64,000 bases of DNA, taken from positions 1,410,366-1,474,365 of the forward strand of contig NZ_SNYC01000003.1 of NCBI RefSeq assembly GCF_004362715.1, written 5' to 3'. Positions 44,365-51,064 of the stretch are shown here, piece by piece; position 1 is the first letter of the stretch; each line of letters opens with the position of its first letter. Both the position numbers and the translations under genes were made by a program. The notes under the pieces were generated by a model. The model had not been told where the DNA came from and searched no databases. It saw only the letters and a program-made list of their open reading frames with translations. This stretch comes from Pedobacter metabolipauper (GTDB taxonomy: Bacteria > Bacteroidota > Bacteroidia > Sphingobacteriales > Sphingobacteriaceae).

Positions 44365-44562
44365 CTACTTACCGTGATGATTTAAAACATCGTCAATAGC
44401 ATTTTGAATGTCGTTGATGATGTGATTACTTAGACTGCCACCGATTGTGATGATCACCCGCGGATGAGTAGTCATAACGTCTGTAGAAACTTCTGCGTTT
44501 GAAAACGCTTGACTGGTTTTCTCCCTTTCACTGGGATACTTTGGTTTAATTTGCTTTGCCAT
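44365..44562 (-). CDS. small hypothetical protein
   Basis: 65 residues, with a Lys-rich start (KQIKPKYPSEREKTSQAFSN) and a helical end (NHIINDIQNAIDDVLNHHGK). Packed between its neighbours with 1-2 bp gaps. No family recognised. Confidence 0.7.
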   Translation of the reverse strand: MAKQIKPKYPSEREKTSQAFSNAEVSTDVMTTHPRVIITIGGSLSNHIINDIQNAIDDVLNHHGK

Positions 44563-44564
44563 AA

Positions 44565-45017
44565 TTAGGTTGTAAAAAAATTATTTTCTGTTTTTATGAT
44601 TTCGTAAATGCGATACACTTCCTTACGGAATTTGTCGTATGCCTTAAATGCAACAATTGCATTGGCTAAATCTCCACTTAGGATCGGCTGGGAACTACCT
44701 ATTAGCTTTGAAAGCTGCTTAAGCATACCAAACTTTGATCTCGATGTAGTTAGTTGCAGAAGCTTTTCCGGATGATAGAACATAAGCATAACTGCAATTA
44801 GTAGTTCCCTGTTATAATTGGACTTTCGGTTCGTCCAGCTTACCAGGCAAATGCCTTTGTCCCTTTTGAAAGTTTCGACAATCTCGCTTATATGGCAAAG
44901 GTCGTCTAGCTTCTCTTCTGGCAGCGTTTTCTTAATCCTTTCAGCTATAATATCAGCAATTTCCGGATATTCCTTACGCAGCACAGTTACCATCAAAGTT
45001 GAATTATATTCAAGCAT
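44565..45017 (-). CDS. hypothetical helical protein
   Basis: 150 residues, mostly helical (VLRKEYPEIADIIAERIKKT; ELLIAVMLMFYHPEKLLQLT). No family recognised. It is the first gene after copy C of the 26-bp element, 20 bp downstream, and heads the 45.0-43.6 kb leftward transcript. Confidence 0.8.
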   Translation of the reverse strand: MLEYNSTLMVTVLRKEYPEIADIIAERIKKTLPEEKLDDLCHISEIVETFKRDKGICLVSWTNRKSNYNRELLIAVMLMFYHPEKLLQLTTSRSKFGMLKQLSKLIGSSQPILSGDLANAIVAFKAYDKFRKEVYRIYEIIKTENNFFTT

Positions 45018-45021
45018 GGTA

Positions 45022-45062
45022 TAAAGATAGAATAAAATGCGTGAAATGTCAAAACCGCATTA
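45022..45062 (-). promoter_or_regulatory. promoter with 26-bp phage element, copy C
   Basis: Element at 45037-45062: ATGCGTGAA, ATGTCAAAA, CCGCATTA. The outer arms ATGCG/CGCAT are inverted. On the minus strand TTTG (45053-45050), 20 bp, TATCTTTA (45029-45022) is close to consensus and ends 5 bp before the ATG at 45017. Confidence 0.7.
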
Positions 45063-45066
45063 ATAT

Positions 45067-45279
45067 TTAAAAAGGAAGATCATCTTCTTCGCCAGGTGGA
45101 TTGGTTTTTAAGTGATCAGGGTTATGTTGCTGGTCATAATTGCTTAAGAAACTAAAAAACCATCCCATCACGGCTTCCGGATTTGTTAGATCGTGCGTAT
45201 AGTAATCTTGAAAGTATTGATGATGAAATTCGGATTCATTATTATCATCGACAAACCTGACAATCACACCTAACTGCAT
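45067..45279 (-). CDS. C-terminal part of an amber-interrupted phage protein
   Basis: 70 residues if translated from the ATG at 45279; acidic, with FHHQYFQDYYTHDLTNPEAV and a Pro/acidic end (NPPGEEDDLPF). The frame stays open upstream as far as a TAG at 45342-45340, and beyond it in the same frame lies a further 29-residue piece with a good start codon. So this may be the rest of a gene of about 120 codons. The ending DDLPF is reminiscent of the acidic tip of single-strand-binding proteins, but no OB-fold is evident. Confidence 0.6.
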   Translation of the reverse strand: MQLGVIVRFVDDNNESEFHHQYFQDYYTHDLTNPEAVMGWFFSFLSNYDQQHNPDHLKTNPPGEEDDLPF

Positions 45280-45339
45280 TTCAAAAGTAAGTGATATAAA
45301 ATTGTCGGTCCAACCAGTAGCTAAAGAGTATTCATTTAG

Positions 45340-45429
45340 CTAGTTATCAAATAACCGTATTGCTACGGGTAGCTTTTTAGTTGCTTCATCGAAAAAGTTC
45401 TGTTTGTTTAAGTTTGTTTTGATTTCCAT
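45340..45429 (-). pseudogene. N-terminal fragment before in-frame amber codon
   Basis: ATG at 45429 opens 29 codons (MEIKTNLNKQNFFDEATKKL then PVAIRLFDN), then TAG at 45342-45340, then 20 sense codons in the same frame that lead into the ATG at 45279. No frameshift is needed to join the parts. Either a nonsense mutation has split the gene, or the amber codon is read through. ATG 45429 lies 3 bp before the next gene's end. Confidence 0.6.
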
Positions 45430-45431
45430 GG

Positions 45432-45626
45432 TTATATGCCGTCTAAAATTAACACTGTTTCCTTTGCACTAGCACCTGATCCGTCTGGTTCTTCGCTAAA
45501 GTTGATATCCTGAACTGTAGCAGACTCAACTGGTGAATACTTGAATCCTGTCTCTACTTCCGCCATCATCATTTCGATGTGATCTGGCAAATGCTCTGTT
45601 TTCTTTTTAAATTCTCCTAATGTCAT
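45432..45626 (-). CDS. small hypothetical phage protein
   Basis: 64 residues; the start MTLGEFKKKTEHLPDHIEMM resembles the many small phage proteins beginning with T-hydrophobic-E-L-hydrophobic-x-x-L...P-D-x-x-V. Acidic, probably a small alpha/beta fold. Function unknown. Confidence 0.75.
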   Translation of the reverse strand: MTLGEFKKKTEHLPDHIEMMMAEVETGFKYSPVESATVQDINFSEEPDGSGASAKETVLILDGI

Positions 45627-45636
45627 AATGTTATTT

Positions 45637-45987
45637 TTAATGAACTATTTTTCCGTTAATCCTGAAGCATCCTCCACGGCCTTTTTTTATAGCTTCCTTT
45701 CGCCCTTTCTCCCAATCAGAAAGAATTTTGTATTGAATTTTTACAAATTTCTTCTCATCTGCAGACTCTGATAACATAACGTCTCTTTCTTCTATCCGGA
45801 TCAGTCCTGCTGTACCTCCAGATGGGTGATAAGCACAGGGTAAAGTTGCTAATCTAAATTTATCACCAATGTTTATCCATTTTTCGCTAAGGTGACATGC
45901 TGGTACACAACCTCCTTGCGCAAATTCTTGATAAAGTTCTGGTGTCATTTCGACCAGTGTGTCTGATGGTATTTCTTCTACACTCAT
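45637..45987 (-). CDS. hypothetical protein
   Basis: 116 residues from the ATG at 45987, which overlaps the previous stop as ATGA; the longer frame to 46041 is less likely. It has Cys/His pairs (GGCVPACHLSEKW; LATLPCAYHPSGG) and a basic end (GRKEAIKKGRGGCFRINGKI). The Cys and His residues may bind a metal. No family recognised. Confidence 0.75.
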   Translation of the reverse strand: MSVEEIPSDTLVEMTPELYQEFAQGGCVPACHLSEKWINIGDKFRLATLPCAYHPSGGTAGLIRIEERDVMLSESADEKKFVKIQYKILSDWEKGRKEAIKKGRGGCFRINGKIVH

Positions 45988-46520
45988 ATGTTTCTTTGGT
46001 TTATTATTGATTTGATTAAATTGATTGTTTCCATTGTGCAAAGGTCAGTTGGTGTTCTCCTGATGATCACCCAGCCCTGAGCAATTGCCAGATTGTTTTT
46101 GTCCATATCTCTTTGGATTCCGGTGCCGGATGAATGGCCGCTGTTTCCTTTCGCCCATATACCTCCCTCCTGTTCAATTGCGATCTTTAATACTTTACCA
46201 TGAACATCTACCGGCACAACATAATCGAAACGGTACAGACGATCTGTGCTAAAAAAGAATTCCGGCCAAACATCTAAACCAAGTTCGATCTTAACCAGTT
46301 TCATGAACATGTCAGCTGCAGTATCTTTATTTTTGATATTACGATCATCATCAACCCATCCCGTTTTGTGGGTAATTACCCTCTTTCTCCTTTTGGATTT
46401 ATTATTCAGAATCCGGATAGCTTCTGGATGGTTAGGCGGCAGTAGCTGATCGCCATTAAGCACGTATCCGCGTTCAAGGCAATCTTTGTAAACAGCTTTT
46501 AGAATAGTGGATGATTTCAT
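45984..46520 (-). CDS. PD-(D/E)XK-like phage endonuclease
   Basis: 178 residues. The C-terminal half shows RFDYVVPVDVHGKVLKIAIEQEGGIWAKG (Asp, then Glu-x-Glu in the place of (D/E)XK), followed by GIQRDMDKNNLAIAQGWVIIR, which is the ending of a widespread phage nuclease group related to very short patch repair or DUF559 enzymes and often put forward as a Holliday junction resolvase. It overlaps both neighbours by 4 bp. The fold is likely; the substrate is a guess. Confidence 0.75.
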   Translation of the reverse strand: MKSSTILKAVYKDCLERGYVLNGDQLLPPNHPEAIRILNNKSKRRKRVITHKTGWVDDDRNIKNKDTAADMFMKLVKIELGLDVWPEFFFSTDRLYRFDYVVPVDVHGKVLKIAIEQEGGIWAKGNSGHSSGTGIQRDMDKNNLAIAQGWVIIRRTPTDLCTMETINLIKSIINQRNI

Positions 46521-46885
46521 TTGACAATATCCAAAGGGTGTATTCTATGCCGGTTATTGGAAATGTATCTCCATAGGCTCTTATAAGAGCTACCTTGACC
46601 AGAAAAGCTAGGGAGACTCATCTTACAAAGGTGAGGTGGTTCTTTTCTATAATATTCACCAATTGATATAAAGTGTTCTACCGCTTTATATCCAAAGTCA
46701 ATGCAGTACATACCACCTGGCTCATCAAATCTTTCAGCTGGTATACCTTGCTTTATAAGATCCTCCCTTGCAGTCCAATGTCCAGCTAATGCCCTAAATT
46801 TTACCCTAATATAAACCTTTGGGATCGGTATAGCCTTAAACCGCCTTTTTCGGTTCATCAGCTTGTATCTGAATTTTACATTCAT
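46517..46885 (-). CDS. hypothetical basic protein
   Basis: 122 residues, rich in Arg, Lys and Tyr (RYKLMNRKRRFKAIPIPKVY; SSYKSLWRYISNNRHRIHPL). It overlaps the next gene upstream by 4 bp. The high positive charge suggests contact with nucleic acid. No family recognised. Confidence 0.75.
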   Translation of the reverse strand: MNVKFRYKLMNRKRRFKAIPIPKVYIRVKFRALAGHWTAREDLIKQGIPAERFDEPGGMYCIDFGYKAVEHFISIGEYYRKEPPHLCKMSLPSFSGQGSSYKSLWRYISNNRHRIHPLDIVK

Positions 46886-47205
46886 TGATTTTTTATTTTT
46901 CTTAAAGTCCGTGCCATAATTACCGCCTGCACACCCCAGGCAAACTCTACAAGCATATTACTATTCTTACCTCGAATACACTTGCCGTTTACCCTGACAG
47001 CCTTACAGGGCTGCTTTTTAAATTGGGGATCAGTGATCTTGTCACCGTGGTAGATATATTCCATTATTTCAGTTAATTTCCCTGCCCCTGTGCGTCCTTT
47101 TACCTCTCTTACTAAGCCAGGTACCGATCTCTGTGCACGAATAAATCCAGCAATGAATTGCATAGTTCGATAATTCCATGATGCGTCTATGGCCTTTACG
47201 GACAT
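46882..47205 (-). CDS. hypothetical protein
   Basis: 107 residues, basic (GFIRAQRSVPGLVREVKGRT; CKAVRVNGKCIRGKNSNMLV). First gene after copy H of the 26-bp element. The C-terminal helix (EFAWGVQAVIMARTLRKIKN) is amphipathic. No family recognised. Confidence 0.75.
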   Translation of the reverse strand: MSVKAIDASWNYRTMQFIAGFIRAQRSVPGLVREVKGRTGAGKLTEIMEYIYHGDKITDPQFKKQPCKAVRVNGKCIRGKNSNMLVEFAWGVQAVIMARTLRKIKNQ

Positions 47206-47227
47206 TTTTTGATTGTTGGGATGTCAT

Positions 47228-47253
47228 ATGCTAAAGTATAATAATTAACATTT
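47228..47253 (-). promoter_or_regulatory. 26-bp phage element, copy H
   Basis: ATGCTAAAG, TATAATAAT, TAACATTT: the most divergent copy but the same length, with the fixed ATGC and CAT at positions 1-4 and 22-24. It fills the 54-bp gap upstream of the gene at 47205. No clear -33 TTTG is present. Confidence 0.55.
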
Positions 47254-47259
47254 TATAAA

Positions 47260-47706
47260 TTACGGTTTCCTGTACTCCCAAAAACTAAGTGCGCCTTTAA
47301 CATTTTCAATTGGCTTATCGTAAAGGACAGGATTTTCCAGCACCCAGTTCCATACGTAAGGTTGCCCTTTACGCAAGATATGTAGGCCGGTTACTGGGCA
47401 CACATGATAAGCCATCTGCTCAGCCCAAACACTGGAATGATTGATAACACAGTCAACCAGATCAACCTGCCCTATTATGCAGCCGTTCGGCCATATTCCG
47501 GATAGAAACTCTGCTTGCTTAGCTTCCGGTATTTCGTTCCATTGTGGGTATGTTAGACAGGATTGAAGCTCTGTAAACGCTGGCTTTTGTGATGTGTGTA
47601 TAAGGAATGTGCCGCGGTATTTGGTCCGTCTGCTCCTATTTTCGATTGATTTTATACCATGAGCGATAAGCATTGCCCACGGATTTTTTACTGATAATGC
47701 TTTCAT
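47260..47706 (-). CDS. ASCH-domain protein
   Basis: 148 residues from the ATG at 47706 (ATGA overlap with the previous gene). The start MKALSVKNPWAMLIAHGIKS followed by IENRSRRTKYRGTFLIHTSQ, and the later GCIIGQVDLVDCV, form a standard ASCH beta-barrel, related to PUA domains; some members bind RNA or cleave modified nucleosides. Its phage role is unknown. Confidence 0.9.
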   Translation of the reverse strand: MKALSVKNPWAMLIAHGIKSIENRSRRTKYRGTFLIHTSQKPAFTELQSCLTYPQWNEIPEAKQAEFLSGIWPNGCIIGQVDLVDCVINHSSVWAEQMAYHVCPVTGLHILRKGQPYVWNWVLENPVLYDKPIENVKGALSFWEYRKP

Positions 47707-48341
47707 GATTTTACGGGATGATTTCTTGTGACTTGTCTCTCTTTCATTTCCCAACTATAATCCAGTAGATGATTATGTGAATTACCAACAAGGTTATATT
47801 TGTCAGGGCTAAAGGATAATTTAAAAAAGGTTCTCATCGTTGGTTTAGCGATGTAAGCCACCTTATGAATATTGTACTGATCAAGTCTTAATAACTCACT
47901 ATCTTGAAACTGATAATCATTAAGTGGTCGTGCTTGCTGGCACATTTCTTCGATGCTGATCTTATGATCTTGTGTAAGATTGAATTTACTTGTATTGAAT
48001 ATTGTTCCATTATTGTTAGACCAAATGTAATTAATGTCATCAGTCATAAATCCATCGGAGTGCCAGCCTTCTCGATTGAAGGAACAGCCTTCTGTTTGAT
48101 ACAGATGCTTTACTGTCAAATAAACATTGGACTCATCAAGCGTATCATTGCCGTAAATAAATCCAAAGTCAAACATGCACTTTTCAATTAACTGTGAAAA
48201 CGGATTCAATCTATCTTCCCATACAGCAATCATCTGTCCGGCCAGCTTGATTGGTAAGTACTGATAAAACATCATTTCCTTGCAACAGACCTCAACCGTT
48301 CCTAACGATTTCGGCATTTCCCCGTATCTTCTCATGGTCAT
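47703..48341 (-). CDS. hypothetical protein, possible 2OG-oxygenase-like fold
   Basis: 212 residues from the ATG at 48341 (ATGA overlap). Features: CCKEMMFYQYLPIKLAGQMI, the HxD-like stretch REGWHSDGFMTDDINYIW and a later KLSFSPDKYNLVGNSHNHLL. The HxD plus a later His and Arg (TMRTFFKLSF) is what a double-stranded beta-helix oxygenase would show, but the spacing was not verified. No firm family; treat the fold as a suggestion. Confidence 0.75.
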   Translation of the reverse strand: MTMRRYGEMPKSLGTVEVCCKEMMFYQYLPIKLAGQMIAVWEDRLNPFSQLIEKCMFDFGFIYGNDTLDESNVYLTVKHLYQTEGCSFNREGWHSDGFMTDDINYIWSNNNGTIFNTSKFNLTQDHKISIEEMCQQARPLNDYQFQDSELLRLDQYNIHKVAYIAKPTMRTFFKLSFSPDKYNLVGNSHNHLLDYSWEMKERQVTRNHPVKS

Positions 48342-48541
48342 CCCTGCTGACTTAGCCAATCAAAATAAACACCTTTGACAAGATCCTGATCTTTCTGGCT
48401 CAAACCAGTACCTGCTATAAAATCAGGGAACGAAGTTTTTAACTTTAAAACTGGTGGATCAATATTTTTGAATATATCCATACCTGCAGCTTTAATTGTT
48501 TCAATTCGTTGCGCCACTTCTTCTAAACTAATATTATTCAT
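48338..48541 (-). CDS. small hypothetical protein
   Basis: 67 residues from the ATG at 48541, which overlaps the previous stop as ATGA (longer frames run through that gene). Sequence: MNNISLEEVAQRIETIKAAG then a Pro/Lys-rich middle and helical end (SQKDQDLVKGVYFDWLSQQ). No family recognised. Confidence 0.7.
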   Translation of the reverse strand: MNNISLEEVAQRIETIKAAGMDIFKNIDPPVLKLKTSFPDFIAGTGLSQKDQDLVKGVYFDWLSQQG

Positions 48542-48675
48542 GATCTTTCCGGTATAAAAGGATGAACAACGCTGTAGATCAAGAACGTTAATAAATAAGC
48601 AATCGCTCCGGATAGGATAATTAATGATATCGGCACCAGGCACACAATCATTTTAATGATGAATAATAGCTTCAT
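48538..48675 (-). CDS. 45-residue membrane protein
   Basis: From the ATG at 48675: MKLLFIIKMIVCLVPISLII and SGAIAYLLTFLIYSVVHPFI, two membrane-spanning hydrophobic stretches. First gene after the structured leader at 48703-48800. Very small phage membrane proteins often alter host envelope or exclusion; nothing more can be said. Confidence 0.65.
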   Translation of the reverse strand: MKLLFIIKMIVCLVPISLIILSGAIAYLLTFLIYSVVHPFIPERS

Positions 48676-48702
48676 GGTCAATATTGGTTTAAGATGTAAA
48701 TT

Positions 48703-48800
48703 AAAAAAGCCTAGCAGCATTTCCCCGGTTGCGATCAGGTACTCTGCCAGTAGGCTCTAAATGTCTTTTAAGGCACTAACCAGGTCGCAACAGTTAGCAG
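48703..48800 (-). ncRNA. structured leader RNA with pseudoknot, copy 1
   Basis: Minus-strand stem 1: GTTGCGA (48791-48785) with TCGCAAC (48734-48728). Stem 2: AGCCTA plus GCAG (48756-48744, CTG bulge) with CTGC plus TAGGCT (48717-48708), then TTTTTT. The order 5'S1-5'S2-3'S1-3'S2 is an H-type pseudoknot. The core AAGACATT lies at 48767-48760. Stem 2 with its T-run also looks like a terminator, so this may be an attenuator or a free small RNA. A related copy is at 52711-52812. Confidence 0.6.
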
Positions 48801-48804
48801 ACTT

Positions 48805-48847
48805 CAAACATAACAATTAAAATGCGTAAAGTGTTATTTTAACATAT
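48805..48847 (-). promoter_or_regulatory. 26-bp phage element, copy D, with -7 box
   Basis: Element at 48822-48847: ATGCGTAAA, GTGTTATTT, TAACATAT. On the minus strand TATGTTTG (48812-48805) is a good -7 box and would start RNA near 48800, the 5' end of the structured leader. The -33 position is AATA at 22 bp, so a helper protein may be needed. Confidence 0.6.
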
Positions 48848-48851
48848 TATT

Positions 48852-49469
48852 TTATCTAATTCTATCAAATATTGTTTTTAGCTGCCGGTTTTGTTCATCC
48901 GTAAGATCAGCATTTATTTGAAAATAATGGAGCATGTTATACAGCTCATTGTTTCGGTGGTAATACTTACCCAGCAATATCTTATCAAAGCATTTTTTGT
49001 TTTTATGAAGGAAGGGAGCTGGTTTGACAATTTTAGCCTGGTACTGAATTGGACCAGTATAGATCAATCCAGCGTATGCCGGCACCTCTTCCAGCTTAAT
49101 AAGGCCTTCCGGACAAGCATAGTAAAACTTATTTGGTAATACCTCACATGGTTTGATCCAGTGAAGCATAGATGATTTAGGAGTATGCCAGATACCTTCG
49201 ATCTTTAATGGATAATGAGATTCATCATAAACTTTTTTACAGTAAGCAAGTTCTTTATGCCTGGTAAATACCGTATGCTTTGCTGGCTTATGGCTAAAGT
49301 CACGCTTAAAATCTGATCTGGACACCTTTACCTCAACCTCAACGCTGTATCCGGATTTGCTGATAGCAAAGAAATCGCTTTCCCACTCAAAGACAAAGCT
49401 ATTGAACAGCGGGTAATCGTAATTACCAAACAAGACCTTAACGGCCTCATGTACTTCTCTTGTTGTCAT
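48852..49469 (-). CDS. MmcB-like DNA repair nuclease
   Basis: 205 residues. N-terminal half: FNSFVFEWESDFFAISKSGY then VEVEVKVSRSDFKRDFSHKP, the (D/E)XK core of MmcB-type proteins, followed later by the family's NKFYYACPEGLI and VPAYAGLIY. MmcB supports error-prone repair in Caulobacter; many phages carry relatives. It lies next to a 16-bp palindrome upstream and copy D downstream. Confidence 0.8.
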   Translation of the reverse strand: MTTREVHEAVKVLFGNYDYPLFNSFVFEWESDFFAISKSGYSVEVEVKVSRSDFKRDFSHKPAKHTVFTRHKELAYCKKVYDESHYPLKIEGIWHTPKSSMLHWIKPCEVLPNKFYYACPEGLIKLEEVPAYAGLIYTGPIQYQAKIVKPAPFLHKNKKCFDKILLGKYYHRNNELYNMLHYFQINADLTDEQNRQLKTIFDRIR

Positions 49470-49471
49470 GT

Positions 49472-49487
49472 TATGTAAATTTACATA
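49472..49487. promoter_or_regulatory. 16-bp perfect palindrome upstream of MmcB-like gene
   Basis: TATGTAAATTTACATA is fully self-complementary and ends 3 bp before the ATG at 49469; it also covers the stop of the small gene upstream. The half ATGTAAA resembles the inner half-site ATGTnAA of the 26-bp elements, so the same protein might bind here. Confidence 0.5.
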
Positions 49488-49651
49488 GGTTTTGATCTGC
49501 GATAGAACAGTCGTACAGCATATTTTCTAATTTCTGGTTTTAAGAATTGGTTGATTATCCACTTGTTCAATTCCTTTTCCCTCACTTTCATCATATCGCA
49601 ACAATGTTTGAAGTCCTTAAACATCAGTTGCACCGCTTCATCATTGCTCAT
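49481..49651 (-). CDS. 56-residue hypothetical protein
   Basis: Starts MSNDEAVQLMFKDFKHCCDM and ends in a basic helix (FLKPEIRKYAVRLFYRRSKP). The ATG shares its first base with the preceding stop (TAATG), good evidence of coupled translation. Helical, positively charged C-terminus. No family recognised. Confidence 0.7.
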   Translation of the reverse strand: MSNDEAVQLMFKDFKHCCDMMKVREKELNKWIINQFLKPEIRKYAVRLFYRRSKPM

Positions 49652-50061
49652 TAGCAACCAAATTTTCTAAAGTAATTCCTGAATGGCAGATAAATTCCTT
49701 TATGATAGAATCCCCAGTTAAATTTGTCTTTAAACCTGATCACTAAAGTATATGCTGGTTTGTTTTCAATCAGGATAACTCTGTGAGCATGCGTAGATTT
49801 CCGGTAGATGATTGTACCCGGAAGAATCCTTTTGAAGTTAAAGGCATGCCCGTTAGGTGTAAAAGTCTGCTCGAAATATCCACGCCAAAGGATAATTGAA
49901 ATGAAGTTCCAGGGATGATCATGTAAATCATCTGCATCGCTTCTGTGGAACTTATGAAAGTAGATAGCAAGCCATTTCTTTCTGAACAGTACCCATCTGG
50001 TTAGATAAGGATGATCACCATCACCTCTACCCTCACAACCTCGTATGATTATCTTTTCCAT
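49651..50061 (-). CDS. cupin-fold phage protein
   Basis: 136 residues with the cupin metal motif spread over HDHPWNFISIILWRGYFEQT (His-x-His about 48-50 and Glu) and the second part STHAHRVILIENKPAYTLVI (His). Such small cupins occur in many phages near DNA-modification genes. It may bind a metal; the reaction is unknown. Flanked by coupled small genes. Confidence 0.8.
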   Translation of the reverse strand: MEKIIIRGCEGRGDGDHPYLTRWVLFRKKWLAIYFHKFHRSDADDLHDHPWNFISIILWRGYFEQTFTPNGHAFNFKRILPGTIIYRKSTHAHRVILIENKPAYTLVIRFKDKFNWGFYHKGIYLPFRNYFRKFGC

Positions 50062-50063
50062 AA

Positions 50064-50231
50064 TTAATCTTTAAATAACCAATGAAGCAATGCGAAAAAT
50101 GCCATTAAACAGGCAGACCCGCCAATAACAATAAATATCATGTACCAAGGCATCTGTGTAAAGTACATCCAAGCATGGAAGACAATAAAGGATCCTAACA
50201 GCATATAGCCGATTATCTTTTTGATTTTCAT
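50064..50231 (-). CDS. 55-residue membrane protein
   Basis: MKIKKIIGYMLLGSFIVFHA, then MPWYMIFIVIGGSACLMAFF: two membrane helices with a short aromatic loop between them. Its ATG overlaps the previous stop (ATGA) and it ends 2 bp before the cupin gene. It is too short to place in a family. Confidence 0.7.
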   Translation of the reverse strand: MKIKKIIGYMLLGSFIVFHAWMYFTQMPWYMIFIVIGGSACLMAFFALLHWLFKD

Positions 50232-50725
50232 GATCTTAATTTTTTTGGTGTAAGATCACCCTTAAGATAAAGCGGGTGACCAGGGTTACCGGCCTTTGTT
50301 AATTTGAGATAATGCCATCGATCATCAAACAATTCCAGCAAACATATATTGATTGCCGGATTGCCGTAAGCGAGAACATGCAAGCTGCAGATGTCTGCCA
50401 TTTTATTTATGTGAACGGTATTTGAGAATGGATGACCTATAGCCACATCAAAAGGTATAGATAAAAGTTCTTTAGGATCAGTGCATCGATAGGGAATCAA
50501 ATTACCAACATAAATACCACCATAGCCCCATTTCCTTGCAAATCCGATGCAACGTCTGATTGTTGGATCATCATCATTTGCATCCGCTGTTGATGGGTTG
50601 TGCATAATGAAGAGCACTTTAGGTTTCGTGTCGTCCCATACTCTTGACAGCTCATATCTGTACTTTTTACAATCAGAAATGACAGCTGTTTTCGTAATGC
50701 TATTGAATAGTTCCATTGTTCCCAT
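50228..50725 (-). CDS. DUF1643-domain protein
   Basis: 165 residues with the DUF1643 pattern: YRYELSRVWDDTKPKVLFIM then NPSTADANDDDPTIRRCIGF, GGIYVGNLIPYRCTDPKEL and the end HPLYLKGDLTPKKL. The family is frequent in phages and mobile elements; its function is unknown. The ATG at 50716 is an alternative start. Confidence 0.92.
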   Translation of the reverse strand: MGTMELFNSITKTAVISDCKKYRYELSRVWDDTKPKVLFIMHNPSTADANDDDPTIRRCIGFARKWGYGGIYVGNLIPYRCTDPKELLSIPFDVAIGHPFSNTVHINKMADICSLHVLAYGNPAINICLLELFDDRWHYLKLTKAGNPGHPLYLKGDLTPKKLRS

Positions 50726-50730
50726 CTTTA

Positions 50731-51015
50731 CTATAACTCCCGGATTTCAAATGCCCTATACGCAGCCATTTCTGCAGAGTGAACTACCTGCAGCTTTAAC
50801 GACATTGTAGCTATCAGGCATTTTGCCTTAGATATAGCATCTGGTATATCGTAAACACTCCTGATCTCAATACCGTCCTTAAGCTTCTTAAACTTTGACG
50901 GTTGAAATTTATCAATGAACTTGTTTAAATCCACCTGGCATTTAGCAGCAGATCTTTTCTTTTTGGCTGGTGACAGCTGGTTTTGTGTTGGCGTAAAAAC
51001 CTTTAATGTACTCAT
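50731..51015 (-). CDS. hypothetical protein after helicase loader
   Basis: 94 residues from the ATG at 51015, which has an A-rich leader; a longer version would begin at 51063, 1 bp after the loader's stop. Features: a Lys-rich part (QLSPAKKKRSAAKCQVDLNK) and a helical end (CLIATMSLKLQVVHSAEMAA). It may help in replication given its position. No family recognised. Confidence 0.7.
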   Translation of the reverse strand: MSTLKVFTPTQNQLSPAKKKRSAAKCQVDLNKFIDKFQPSKFKKLKDGIEIRSVYDIPDAISKAKCLIATMSLKLQVVHSAEMAAYRAFEIREL

Positions 51016-51064
51016 ATTTAGTGCTTTCTTTTTAATGATGTGTAATACGTGAATGTTTTTCATC

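Noticed and set aside
45340..45342. Amber recoding as a general feature of the phage
   Set aside because: Other phage genes, such as the YedK gene ending at 43135 and the helicase loader ending at 51065, stop at TAG, and no suppressor tRNA was seen; the single in-frame TAG is better explained as a local change.
45622..45648. AT-rich stretch with ATGTCATAATGTTATTTTTAA near a gene start, as another copy of the element
   Set aside because: It needs gaps to align and overlaps the start of the 64-residue gene; similarity is mostly base composition.
48703..48800. Self-cleaving HDV-like ribozyme
   Set aside because: The order of the two crossing stems is like HDV P1/P2, but no P4 and no catalytic C in a GGC-type joiner is found between 3' stem 1 and 3' stem 2 in either copy.
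50089..50110. ATGCGAAAAATGCCATT, a partial match to the 26-bp element
   Set aside because: It lies inside the coding part of the 55-residue membrane gene (50064-50231) and lacks the right half, so it is taken as chance.
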